Shown in pieces: positions 12,613-25,800 of a stretch of 64,000 nt of DNA. Within the stretch, counting starts at the first letter, position 1. Every line of letters begins with the position of its first letter. The translations under genes and the position numbers were made by a program. Origin of the DNA: Branchiostoma floridae (taxonomy: Eukaryota; Chordata; Leptocardii; Amphioxiformes; Branchiostomatidae); NCBI RefSeq assembly GCF_000003815.2, contig NC_049990.1, positions 1,563,464 through 1,627,463 on the forward strand, written 5' to 3'. The notes under the pieces were generated by a model. The model was not told where the DNA came from. It searched no databases and worked only from the letters and a program-made list of their open reading frames with translations.

Positions 12613-13665
12613 CATCAGCTGGAGGATTGGTACTCTGCAGATTTCCTCTTTATTCCCCGTACCGCAGCGGTACACTTGTTCCCATGGTGATACCATCAGC
12701 TGCAGGATTGGTACTCTGCAGATTTCCTCTTTATTCCCCGTACCACAGCGGTACACTTGTTCCCATGGTGCTTAAGCATCAGCTGGAGGATTGGTACTCT
12801 GCGGATTTCCTCTTTATTCCCCGTACCGCAGCGGTACACTTGTTCCCATGGTGATAGCATCAGCTGGAGGATTGGTACTCTGCAGATTTCCTCTTTATCC
12901 CCCTCACCGCAGCGGTACACTTGTTCCCATGGTGATAGCATCAGCTGGAGGATTGGTACTCTGCAGATTTCCTCTTTATCCCCCTCACCGCAGCGGTACA
13001 CTTGTTCCCATGGTGATACCATCAGCTGGAGGATTGGTACTCTGCAGATTTCCTCTTTATCCCCCTCACCGCAGCGGTACACTTGTTCCCATGGTGATAC
13101 CATCAGCTGCAGGATTGGTACTCTGCAGATTTCCTCTTTATTCCCCGTACCACAGCGGTACACTTGTTCCCATGGTGCTTAAGCATCAGCTGGAGGATTG
13201 GTACTCTGCGGATTTCCTCTTTATTCCCCGTACCGCAGCGGTACACTTGTTCCCATGGTGATACCATCAGCTGCAGGATTGGTACTCTGCGGATTTCCTC
13301 TTTATTCCCCGTACCGCAGCGGTACACTTGTTCCCATGGTGATAGCATCAGCTGGAGGATTGGTACTCTGCAGATTTCCTCTTTATTCCCCGTACCGCAG
13401 CGGTACACTTGTTCCCATGGTGATAGCATCACCTGGAGGATTGGTACTCTGCAGATTTCCTCTTTATCCCCCTCACCACAGCGGTACACTTGTTCCCATG
13501 GTGATAGCATCAGCTGGAGGATTGGTACTCTGCAGATTTCCTCTTTATTCCCCGTACCGCAGCGGTACACTTGTTTCCATGGTGATAGCATCAGCTGGAG
13601 GATTGGTACTCTGCAGATTTCCTCTTTATCCCCCTCACTGCAGCGGTACACTTGTTCCCGAAAAT
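12613..13665. repeat. 81-bp minisatellite between the BTB paralogs
   Basis: About 13 units of 81 bp (occasionally 83 bp where cttaag replaces the usual joint), each starting catcagctggaggattgg. Most units hold the odd palindrome gtaccgcagcggtac (7-bp arms, one central base) and a ccatgg site. Because 81 is divisible by three, long open frames appear on both strands; I do not regard them as genes. Unit variants (ggaggatt/gcaggatt, tattccccgtacc/tatccccctcacc) are interspersed. Confidence 0.9.
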
Positions 13666-14174
13666 CCTCCGGATCTGCCTCCTCGAGATGTCCGCTTTCC
13701 AATTCTCATCCATCGTCATCATCAACACAAATGCTGAAAATATTTAAAGAAATACTGAATGACAAAGTCATTTTGAAGTGTATAACATTATTGTACCTAA
13801 TATGTAATGTTACTTCTTGTCATTATTTTATTCTATTTATGTTTTGTTCATTTTTGTACTGTTGGACAAGTGTTTATTACAGTAACCACTATCACTAAAA
13901 AATATACTTGCCCAAACCAACTTTTCCACAACCTAAATTATAACATTTTTCTATGTATTTTCACTTCCATCAATGGAATTCTTTTTTTTTTATTGGCTCT
14001 ATTTCATTGTGGTGACCATGTGATGCCATGACTTTGAAAAATGACAGGGATATAGAAATATCACTCATGGAAAATGATTCACATGCACTTGCTGATCAGC
14101 AATTTCACTTGCCTGGGACAACTGTGTTTTGGACTTGTCCAAACCCTACTAACAACTGCACCAAAAGGCCACGT

Positions 14175-17100
14175 CTAGCGAAATAATACAACTGTAGACA
14201 TTAAAAGAGGACCACAACAGTTCCAAAACAACAACAACAACAACATAACAACTGCATGATGTATCAATTTGCTGGGGTGGATACCTTCTATCGCCTCCAG
14301 CACGTTTTGGTCCAGTACAGCCTTCCCGAACCCGTGCTTAGTGTGGAAAGCTGAGTAGTGTGTCAGGTCGACGTCCCGGTGTAAGTGGTCGAACAAGTTA
14401 TGGCACAGCTGCCTCCCGCTGTAGTTCGCCCTGTGTACCAGGATCTGCAGGTCGGACTGGTGGATGTAGACCCCCGAGCCAGGATAGAGCTCCCTCTCAC
14501 CGGCAACTTGGTCTGGTCCCTGCAGAGATTCAGGTAGAAATGGGAAGTTAGATTTAGAAATTAAAGTTTACACACTTTGTCACTCAGATTAAGTAAAGGT
14601 TCCCATTCCACTAAATGGACTTGCCAATTGGGGGGTCTGCTGTAAAATCCTTGGGACTATATGTTGGCCCTAGAGTTGGACTGTGTAGGCCCTGGCATCT
14701 AGGCTATAGTGTCACTGAATGTGTCACTGAAAATGTTAAAATGACCGGGTCCAAAGCGACCCGAAAATCCTAATCTACAAAAAATGAGTATACAACAACA
14801 TTCAAAATTTAATATAATTCAATCATAAAAAACGGAGTATTACTTTTGAGATGAGATGAGAGCTTTATTTGGTTTTGGCAATTAAAACAAACACTTGCAT
14901 CTAGAATTACTACGGTAACCACAGATAATACTGAATAGTAATCACAATTTTCTTCTGAGCAAAGTAATTTCTTTACCAGCGCAAGAAAGGAATGTGCAGG
15001 GGGTATTTCTTCCCCGATGACATCGCTGATCTGTTGTCGCAGACTGGTGACCTCTGACCTGAGGTCGGCGTTCTGGCTCCCAGTCGAGTCCTCGGACTGC
15101 GGCCTGGTGTCCTCATGGCTGAACTCCTGCTCCTCTGGTGATTAAAAGAGAAAATAGAGAAAGTGGGCTTAACACAGGTCACTGACAGACACTATGTACA
15201 GTTTTGACCAGTTCATTGTAACAGGGACACTTGTTCTTTTTGACAAGCAATGATCAGTAGACAACAGCTTAACATCAAAATAATCAAGGAATGCAGCCCT
15301 GCATGTTAGGTGAGCAACACAGCCGGGTATTGAATGTTAACTCCCCTTTTCTAGATTTTGGTTACTTTAGGCAGGTCACTTTTGCCAAAGGTAATGCTAC
15401 CCTGACCCCTACCTAAAGTGGACCACAGCTAACAAGACTGGACACCAGGCTACCAGTAGGGTCATTTATTTTAATACCACTAAACTACACATGCAACAAC
15501 ATTGTTTAATCAGAGAACCACTAGTACTTCCAGTTGAAAAACTCAGACATGTAAAGGAAAACAAACAGCTACACACCTTGTTTCACCACCACACTGTCCA
15601 GTTCACCTGGGCTAGGTGTCGACAAAGGTGTGTTTACATCTGACACAGGTGTGTTTACTCCTGACATAGGGGTGTTCACTCCTGATACAGGTGTGTTCAC
15701 TCCTGACATAGGCGTGTTCACTCCTGACATAAGTGTGTTCACACTTGACATAGGTGTGTTCACTCCTGAAGGTAAAGTGTTCAAACCTGAGGGTAGAGTG
15801 TTTACACTTGAAGGTACAGGACCTGGTACAAAGTTTGTACAAGTGAGCTGTGCTGACCTTACACCTGTAGGTAAAGTGCTCACACCTGAAGGTACAGGTA
15901 CAGGTAAGTTTGTACAGGTGGACTGTGCTGACCTCACACTTGAAGGTACAGTCTTCACACCTGCAGGTAAAGTGTTCACACCTGCAGGTAAAGTGTTCAC
16001 ACCTGCGGGTACAGGTAAATTTGCAGAGATGGGCTGTGCTGGCCTCACACCTGTAGGTACAGGTACAGGTAAGTTTGTACTGGTGAGCTGTGCTGCCCTC
16101 ACACCTGCAGGTACAGTGTTCACACTGGAAGGTACAGGTACAGGTAAGTTTGTACAGGTAAGTTGTGCTGGCCTCACACTAGAGTTTGCAGTGTTCAAAC
16201 CTGCGGGTACAGGTAAGTTTGCAGAGATGGGCTGTGCTGCCCTCACACCTGCATGTAAAGTGTTCACACCTGATGGTACAGGTAAGGTACAGGTGGGATG
16301 TGCTAGTCTCACACCTGCATGTATAGAGTTCACACCAGAGGTTACAGCGTTAACACCTGAGGGTACAGGTAAGTTTGTACAGGTGGGCTGTGCTACCTCC
16401 CTGTTTGATGTAACCCTGGGTACAGGTAAGTTTGAATGGGATGATTCTGTCTCCGTGTTTGATATAGTCCTCATGGCTTCTAGCGAGGCAGAGAACATCA
16501 GCAGGTGATCAACGAGTGTGTGGACCTCCAGAACCTACAAGAAAAATTGAAAAGATTAGGAGTCCTTCCCAGTGTGAGTGGTTCAAATTCCACAGTAATA
16601 TGGCCACACCTGGGACAATGATTGTAGTATTGAGGTCAGCACTGAATGTTATATTTGAATGGTACAACCAATGACGAAATGGTAGCCACTTCAGACACTT
16701 GCGACAGTCGTATTGAGGTCACCTGAGTGCTGCCGACTGCCGAATGGCAGCTACCCCAGACCCTTCTGATTTAGCCCCACCTATTGTAACCTCCATGCAA
16801 TTCAGTCCCTGGCTGCAAAGAGAAGGTAGTCAGTCCTACATTGTAACACCAAAAAAAACAAACAATACTAACCTTGGCTGCCTGGAGGACCTGAGGTAAG
16901 ACGTCTGGGGGACACTTAAGACTGGCTGTGTAGATGAAGTCTAAGATGATGGAGAAGACGTCTGCTGAGGTGAAGGTGAGGTCCAGAATCTTGGGGAAGC
17001 TGAGAACTCCCTGGGGAAGGACAGAAATAAAGAAGTACTCTCCTCACTAATGCATCTATCTTCTGTTCTTTCTTAACTTTTTAAGAAGGATACAGTATAG

Positions 17101-18549
17101 GCTAATTAGTAGCCATTGAGAAAAGTCAAGAGTATGGAAAATAGGCTACAGCACCATAGAAAGCTGCAAGTAGGCAATATCCAATCTTGTCCTTTTCTAA
17201 TGGATCCTTCCAGCCGAACGCCATATCAAACAAATAGAACCCTCTATTCTATTTCGAATACTCGGTCAAAAACAACACTTGTGGGATGGGAATGGAGAAC
17301 GCAAAATGCTATGCCTTTTTGCTGAAGACTACATCGGCTGAGTCATAGTTGTTTTGGGAAGGGTAGGCGCTACATAACATTACTTTGTTCCTGGGCAGGA
17401 TGTACATATAAAGCAGTGTACGTAGAAGGGACGGGACTTTGTAGTAGGATCTTATATTTGGCATGTGGTACAAACACCCTCTCCGTGAGTGACAGAGCTG
17501 CTTTGTTCTTAATTTGTTTTTTCTCCTGAGCATGTGTGCACCTGCCATGCATGCAACAAACGGGGTAGAAAACCTGTCACATATATACGTATCCAGCTTT
17601 ACACCTGCATCGACCGCATGTTAGAAACCGGGCAATCTTGCCCACCAAGAAGGGAATATTATGGAGCGCCTCCCGCTTCCGCTTTGACTGAAATTATATC
17701 GCCCTTACCACAAGTATATACTTCCCTTCCTCAACCAACTGTACCCAGTGGATGTAGCCTTCCACAAAGAATGCAGAGCATTTTTCTTTCGCCCGTTCTG
17801 AGAGAATTTTAGGGCCCAAAAAGCTAAACCAAAGTCAGTTAGTATCTTCAGCTTAACCGCGGCGGCGGCCATGTTTTTGCAACTCGCGCCGTTTATGACC
17901 GAGGTTTTGAAATAGAACCCGAGATCGAACAGGGGGCGGGGCTTATGGTGTTCGGCTGGAAGGGTCCATTGATTATGCTATAGCAACATACCAAACTTCA
18001 TATTAATCCAAATTATCAAAACAAATCAAAGTTATGCTGTTAAACCACACACAAATGCTGACAGAAGCAATCTTCATGGAGAGGATAACACACCTGCACG
18101 AAGACACTGAGGAAGTGTCCACTGCTGGCGGCCAGCACGGCCTGATGACAGCGGAACTCGCGTGTCCCCACCCGGACTGTCATGTCGCACAGCTGGTCCT
18201 GCTCTCGCATCCTGTTCAGCTGGGACAGCAGCCGGCGCTCCTGGGGAGGGCAGCAATCAATCAATCAATCAATCAACTATTCAAACAATCAAGCAATATA
18301 TAGGTATCAATCCTGACGCATGGCGGTTGTACTTAAGTGCAGACATCTCTCTTCGAGATGCTCTATATTTTCCGTGTAGGAGCTTACCAGTTGATTGGTT
18401 AAATTTCTTGACTTAATTACTCGAATGCCATCTAAACTTACTGGAATGCTAATTGTCAATGTTACCTGTTCCAGTAATGGAATTGTCAACTGGTGTGTAC
18501 TAATTACCTGTTCCTGGAATGGAATAGTGATGATGTGGGAAGATGCCAT
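14175..18549 (-). CDS. BTB-BEN domain protein, NACC-like (paralog B)
   Basis: Six exons on the minus strand: 18549-18508, 18240-18094, 17010-16873, 16534-15577, 15134-14977, 14519-14175. Total 1788 nt, 595 aa, starting MASSHIITIPFQEQ. Exons 1-3 equal those of paralog A in length (42, 147, 138 nt); exon 2 encodes the same 49 residues. Residues ~15-125 are the BTB/POZ domain. Exon 4 is a long Pro/Val/Thr-rich region of degenerate repeats (NLPVPSGVNT, PAGVR). Exon 5 has a coiled coil (LRSEVTSLRQQI). The last exon encodes a BEN domain at ~498-560 (DLQILVHRANYSGRQLCHNL, then GFGKAVLDQNVLEAI). BTB plus BEN is the NACC1/NACC2 architecture: nuclear transcriptional corepressors that bind DNA through BEN. 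The end is uncertain. Either the exon reads through to the stop at 14175, adding a hydrophobic tail, or it splices at 14285 (AAG|GTATCC) to an exon I cannot identify. Confidence 0.85.
18459..18510 (-). repeat. Two-copy donor repeat after exon 1 of BTB gene B
   Basis: On the minus strand exon 1 ends ccattccaggaacag|gtaat. A second copy, attccattactggaacag|gtaac, follows about 30 bp later (18484-18459). This is the same unit that has expanded to nearly 2 kb in gene A. Confidence 0.75.
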
Positions 18550-19871
18550 TTTGAGTCCCTCTGTCCAAGCTGCTGTTGTACGTTTGTGGTGCTTAGTGGC
18601 AGGCTGCAGTTATGCTGATGACAGCACTAGTGTCTGGTTCTGTTGACAGCGCTTTAGTGTCAGAAGTGGTCCTGTCAGATTAGATAAAATGTCAGAATCT
18701 TCAGCTTTAGCAAGGCATATTTGCCAATGCACTTACACAAGTTTAGTATCTATATTATTAATCACCTATTGAACATTGACAATAATTCTTCAGCAAATTA
18801 TGAAGATAAATCTCAGTAATTTTAGAATCCAATAGTGCATCAGCATAGAATTGCTTCTGTTAATTCATGTGAGATTATATTCCTTACAGTGTGCACTTAC
18901 TAGTAGCAAACTATTAGTACTGGAATTTTACTGACTGGTAACTGACAGCAAGTTTTGATGTGCTGCTGAAATCTGGATATCATGACAATCACTAACACAA
19001 AATATGCAGTTTCAGTAACATGTCAGCAGCAGATCAGTAAACATCAGTAACTGACAGTGGTAGATAAGTTGGTCAGTAATCTATCAGTAATCTATTACTA
19101 ATAACAGCAGGTAACGATATACTAACTTACATTTTTTGCCAAAGTCACTCAGTCTACAACTGTCTGACTAATGCCCCCCTCCCCCATCAGTAGAAAAAAG
19201 GCGCACTTTAGTAGCCACGTGTGGCACAAAAGAAAATCACAAAATGATGCAATGTACTGTTACCTTTCTCCACTTCCAAAGTACCTTCTAAACAATAGTT
19301 TTGGTAACCAATGCCTCTTCTAAGTGGCAGACTCCGGGATTTGGAGGGCAGTTTCAGAGTAGACCTCGTCAGTAACACGGCAGTAAAGCAGAATTTACTG
19401 GAATGCGACTGTCACATTTCAGTACTGAAGTTACCCAATTCAACCTGCACCTAATGAGTACGTATAAATATATTTCAATGCTACATTTCCTCATCGACAA
19501 TTGCACAAATCTACTGACAGTTTTCTCATTCTAAAAAAAATCAAAACTCCAACCTTTTCCAAAAGTTTTTCCGAGCATTAAATCTGAACTCACTCAATGT
19601 GGCAACCCCTTCAATCAAATCAATGGAATCGTCTAAATAAAGAAAACTAAAACGCTATTCGAAGACATATGCTCAATTTCTATAATTTCGACTCTTTGTT
19701 TCAATTTTAAATATATTTACAAAACAAAAATTATTTGTCAAAACAATAATTTATTTATCACCTTTTTTTGATTATTTTAATCATTAATGTATCGTATTAT
19801 ATTTTTTTTATTGATACCGAATGTTGTATTCGAATGACGTACTACAATCTCCACCCACCAAAACACCAAAG
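18550..19871. other. Intergenic spacer between divergent genes
   Basis: It separates the start of BTB gene B (minus) from that of the GPCR gene (plus), so it should hold both promoters. Around 18900-19110 there are many scattered cagtaa/gtcagtaa words. I see no TATA box that I would assign and no coding exon. Confidence 0.5.
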
Positions 19872-22800
19872 ATGGCGACGTCTCCGGGTACGGTGGTGTC
19901 TTCTCCTCTCTCTTCGGCCTCCTTCAGTCCCAAACCGGATACGCCATGCCCCATGTTCGACGGAGACCAGTACAAATGTGTAAGGAACGTCTTTAACTTG
20001 CCATGTTAGAGTATACGTCTTTCGGAGACACTCATTCGAGGCTAAGAATGTTGAAAACTTCAGGTGGCGCGCGCGTCGCACGGAAAATGTTATAGTGGTT
20101 GTTCTTGTGAAGATGACTCATGATCAGGTCGTGCTATTGTTTTTACGTGACGTATAATTTCTCTCTACAGTTTTGTGCTGACAAGTAGGTTGTCACTCTA
20201 ATGTCGTTCTTGGTGATTTTAAAAAGACAAGCTCACAACATGAACATGGACATTAAATTTACATTAGGTTTATATTTGTTTTCTTAAGAACTGGGGAAGG
20301 GGAGTGATTGTTTGCATGTAAATAATACATGCAGGTCACGACGTAAAACTAGAAAAGTGTAAGCCTGCTTTTGTGCTTTCCACGGTAGTCAGTTTTTTGC
20401 TTCAATATTATCTTACCACCACTACAGTATGTACTGACGTTAAGACTGAGAATGATTTTTATTTATGGTGTATCCAACATTACTATAAAGGCCCTCTGAA
20501 AAATCAATTTTGAAAAAAAAAATGTTAACCTTACTAGTCTTTTGTTTCTTCTTCTTCCAGGATGTTATCGTTGGCATCAGGAAGACTGTGGCCAGCTTGT
20601 CTCTGATTGGCTGGTAAGGACATTGATTGATTGGTTGATTCATTGCCAATGTAGGGTAGGTTATGCATGTGTGCATGTGTGCGTGACTGAGAGCAAGTGA
20701 TGAAAGTACCTGATGAAGTACCTTAAGTGATTGCTTTGATGAAGTTACAATTACACATTGCTGCATTTTTCTATGTCACAGAATTCTCACAAGACTAGTC
20801 TACTGTTGTAGAACTTGTGATGTTTATATAACACTGACAGGTTCATGTCCGTCTGTTTCCAGCCTGTTCATGATCGGGGTAATCTGGCTGTTCAGGAAGT
20901 ACAGGTCCTTTGTGCAGGTGAGAGGTGTACATGACATTATTGTGTTAATCTGTTATTCTGTACTCTTTGGCTCTTTGTGTCTTGATGTACGTTATTTACC
21001 ATATGCAGGAAGAATTGTTGACATTTCAGTTTTCTCCTCTTCTTCAGCAGTTAATCCTGTACCTGAGTATATCATGTGTACATCTTTTATTCTGTGCTCT
21101 TTGTCTCTTTTCTCTTGATCGATATACGTTACCATATGCAGGAAGAATTGTTGACATTTCTTTTCTTCTTTCAGCGATTGATCCTGTACCTGAGTATAGC
21201 AGCCCTACTGGATGATATAGCCTACCTCATGGTGAGGGACACATGTGGTAGATTAACACAGCATTTCTGGCTATGTCTTACATGTTTTACTAGTATATCA
21301 TAATGATTATTTATTAAATAAAATGACAATGTCACATGATGATCTTTTGTTTTAGCTTGGACCTTTTGTTGTTGTCTTTGTCAAGATAATGATCACTTTG
21401 GTTGTTATGAATATTTAAAAGGTTTCTTTTTTTGGGTGTCATATTTCACATCTTACATATTATTTACTAAATTGACTTCTTAGATAATCCTTTATCCCTC
21501 TCCAGGGAGACCTCCATCCAGATGGTACTCTGTGTAACTTCCAGGCATTCCTACTCACTTTCTTTGGTAAGAGACACTACAAAATATATTTTTTGCAACT
21601 TGTCTTAAGGTAACAGTGTGATATGTTTATCTGGGAAGATGGTAGGAAGGGATGAAGTATTGAATGACCTTGCTTATGTAGCTGTAACTAGCCTGTAAGT
21701 GACTTTAAAAATGTTCAAGGCTTTCATCATTAAAGGATGCCCCTACTGAACTTGGTGGCAGCAAGTTCCACTTTAAGCTGGTGTGTTATGCACGATACAG
21801 ATACAGATTTAGATATAAATATATAGTAGGATAGTCCTAGTGAAAAATTGAAAGAAAATACAAATTTTTAACACATCCATCCTAGATTGATAACTCTGGC
21901 ATACCTGACTTCTTTATTGTGTGTACATTAAGAAGTTCAAGAATACCATTATCCAAGAAAAAACTCACAATACACTTCCATGTTTCCCAGAATGGTCAGT
22001 GTTACTCTGGGTGTGCTGTATCACCTTCAACTTGACCCTGAACATCATCTGGATGACCCGGACTGACAAGTATGAGATGTAAGTACAGCTGTTTTTTTTC
22101 TCAGACAAACAGTTAAGATAATTTTGCTAACATGGAATAGAAGCAGTAGAAGCCTTTTAAAAGCTTTAATTCTTTGGGTTTAGGAAAGGGGCCATTTTGG
22201 TCAAATCCCAGTAACTGTGTAGGTAAATACAGTCAAACCTGTATTAGCGGCCACCTTTGCATACCAGCCACCTGGCCATAGTGGCCACTTTTTGTCGGTC
22301 CCTTGGATTCGTAATGATTAAGAAATAGGCTTAGCGGTCACTCGTCCAACGCGGCCACGGCCACACGATTCCCAGTCCCGCCGACACAGAAACACTACCG
22401 ATTACGGCCACGCGGACCGCTGATCTACGGTCCGGCACGCATTCGGCCATACAGCGGCCGTATCGTCACCCTACGCCGGATTTAAACCCTCTTTATTTTC
22501 CAAACAAAACTGCCTTACCACCGACAAACGAGGTCATATATGGTTAACAGATGACACCACATTACAGTACTGTATTATGTGAATAAAGATCAATGGGTAC
22601 TAAAACCATGTGTAACTTATTGTGTGTGGTCAATTAATCAGCATTTTCTCTATAGTGGCCACCTCTCTATAGTGGCCAATTTTGACCAGTCCCTTGAGTG
22701 GCCGCTTTAGACAGGTTTGACTGTACTTGTACATTTACTAGTATGATGATATTTTGACATTTATGACATTTGTGATAAGAACTGTGTTTCCTCCCTTGTT

Positions 22801-25800
22801 TAGAGTGTACCATGTGCTGTCGTGGGGGGTTCCCCTGATCCTAGCCTGCCTCCCCTTCATTGGCCACCACTATGGACCGGCCGGAGCCTGGTGGTCAGTT
22901 GTCTGTTTTTTTTTTTTTATCTAGATTTAAATCACTGTCTAACTACTGTTTGTACATTTATTCCTTTGGTCATAATTCAAATTTCATAATTTGTACAGAA
23001 TATTAAGATCATTTCAAGCCAACCATGATTTATTGTACACATTATTCATTATTCTCCATGTTTGTTTGTTTTTCAGTTGGATACCAAACCAGTACACACA
23101 CTGGAGGTTTGCAATGTAAGTTTGTCTCACCATCTTACACACTGTATTCATACTGTATTACAGGTTGGTCTTTGTCATCGTTCTGTTGAGTTCAAGGTAT
23201 GATCCAAGCCAGGCTTATAGCTAGGATTTTAAAATAGGGAGTCCAAACTTATTGGTGAGTCGTGGTAAGTGACTATTGTAGGGGGGTCCGGGGGCATCCC
23301 CTTCCATAGTGCAGAGTTTTTGATGATTTTAAGTTAAAAAAAGTGCACTCTTAGGTATTCCAAGAGGCAAAAATACTGTTCCAGAGGTCACAGTAGAAGA
23401 CTGTGACCACAGATGACCTGGTAGCATCCCTGGTCAATCAGAATTTCATGCTTGTCAGACAATTTTGGGCGTCCAGGGGCATCAAATTTCTTGTTATTCT
23501 AAGAAAAGTGCGTCCAGATGACGCGTTGACGCATGCCTGGCTAAAAGCCTGATCCAAGCCCTGGACCTCTGGCCTTACAATGTACATGCACTAGCTTGGT
23601 ACTGACATACAGTGAATTAAGTAACTGTTACGGTTATGTAGATAACACACCTATTTGTATTTGGGTTATGATACAAATGATACATGATATGAATGATCAT
23701 ATTGTGTAAGGAAATCCTGGCCATCATATAGTATATTGAACTCCCTGTTGTTCCCCCTCCCTACAGATGGTACGGCCCTTTGTTCTGCCTGCTGGGTTTG
23801 ATGGTTGTCGTCTACACCTGCATTACTGTCACACTCAACAGGAAGGTGGGTTTAAGTTACTGTCACACTCAAACATTACTGTCACACTCAAACATTACTG
23901 TCACTCTCAACAGGAAGGTGGGTTATAGTTACTGTCACACTCAAACATTACTGTCATACTGAAACATTACTGTCACTCTCAACAGGATGGTGTGTTTAAG
24001 TTACTGTCACACTCAAACATTACTGTCATACTGAAACATTACTGTCACTCTCAACAGGAAGGTGGGTTTAAGTTACTGTCATACTCCAACATTACTGTCA
24101 TACTGAAACATTACTGTCACTCTCAACAGGAAGGTGGGTTTAAGTTACTGTCACACTCAAACATTACTGTCATACTGAAACATTACTGTCACTCTCAACA
24201 GGAAGGTGGGTTTAAGTTACTGTCACACTAAAACATTACTGTCATACTGAAACATTACTGTCACTCTCAACAGGAAGGTGGGTTTAAGTTACTGTCACAC
24301 TCAAACATTACTGTCATACTGAAACACTACTGTCACTCTCAACAGGAAGGTGGGTTTAAGTTACTGTCACACTCAAACATTACTGTCATACTGAAACATT
24401 ACTGTCACTCTCAACAGGAAGGTGGGTTTAAGTTACTGTCACACTAAAACATTACTGTCATACTGAAACATTACTGTCACTCTCAACAGGAAGGTGGGTT
24501 TAAGTTACTGTCACACTCAAACATTACTGTCATACTGAAACACTACTGTCACTCTCAACAGGAAGGTGGGTTTAAGTTACTGTCATACTCAAACATTACT
24601 GTCACACTCAAACATTACTGTCACTCTCAACAGGAAGGTGGGTTAAACATTAACCCTTGCCATGCCAAGTTACAGTTTAGGAATCTGAAAAAAATAATGC
24701 TAAGTTAGTGAATCCATGAGCAGATTTTTCAAGGCCAATATCAATTAAGTTTGTTGGTTCTCAAATCAAGTGTTTTGTGTTCACTTCACTTCTGCAGGTG
24801 AAAAGATGGGAGGGAACATATGACCCTGATGTGGAGAGGAACAAGGTAAGAATTAAGTTTTTCACTTTCTTTATGTACATAACTCCTCCCCCACTTGCCT
24901 GTTGGGGCAAGTAAGATTTTTTAATGATTAGTAGTAGTAGTCCACTGTCCAGTGATTGAGATTGAGAATATTAGTAAGGAGTCCAGTCTGACCTGTAGAT
25001 TTTGCCCTCCCCAGGAAATGCTGAAGGAGGACATCAAGCCCCTGCGAGCGTACCCTTTCATCTACCTGGCTCTCTCCATCTTCCCTCTCGTACACAGGTA
25101 ACTTCTTAAGTCATTTATGTCTTAGGCTTTGTGGTTTTGTCGCATAATATCATCTTAATAACTTTTCAGGCATCAACAGTTTATTTCCTTGTTTCTCGGA
25201 GGCATTTAAATTTTAAGAGGACAGAATGAAAGCAATGGATTTGATTTGAAAACAATGAACTGGTGGAAAATAACGAGAATCCGACTATCCCCTCTGACTC
25301 AGTTGCTTTGTTCATCTGCTACATTGCACGTCGGCATTATTCTTAATCTATGAACAATAAACTTTTATCACAAAATGGTAGATAGCTATGGCATGGGCAT
25401 ACAAGTCCACTAAAAGCTAAATACCTACATTTATATGTAAACTAAAATCTTTCCGGTTGAAATGTTTTAGTATCGGAAGTGAATTAAGCAAGCGTTGTGT
25501 TTGATGTTTCTTTTTATTTATTTACTTTTTTGTTGTTGTTGCTGCCCCAGGATCCAGAACGCGATCTCCCCAGACACCATGGTGTTTGCTCTGGTGGTTC
25601 TGCATGCGCTCACGTCACCTCTGCAAGGTAGAGGTCAACTTACTGTCACTGATCTGTAGCTAGCAAAAAGCAAAGTCATGCACTTTTGTTTTGTTTAAGA
25701 TGTCATGTTTTCTATCATTGTTCAATGATAAAACTGTCCAACACAACCAAAGTCCACCAAACATTCTAAGTTTAAGAATTTCCAACAATACAATTTTACA

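Noticed and set aside
12696-13898. Overlapping long frames on both strands (up to 244 codons)
   Set aside because: They arise because the minisatellite unit is 81 bp and lacks stops; all repeat the same 27 codons and have no splice or protein-family support.
15630-16508. 292-codon plus-strand frame
   Set aside because: It is the complement of exon 4 of the BTB-BEN gene, whose minus-strand exon fits phases, splice sites and the paralog.
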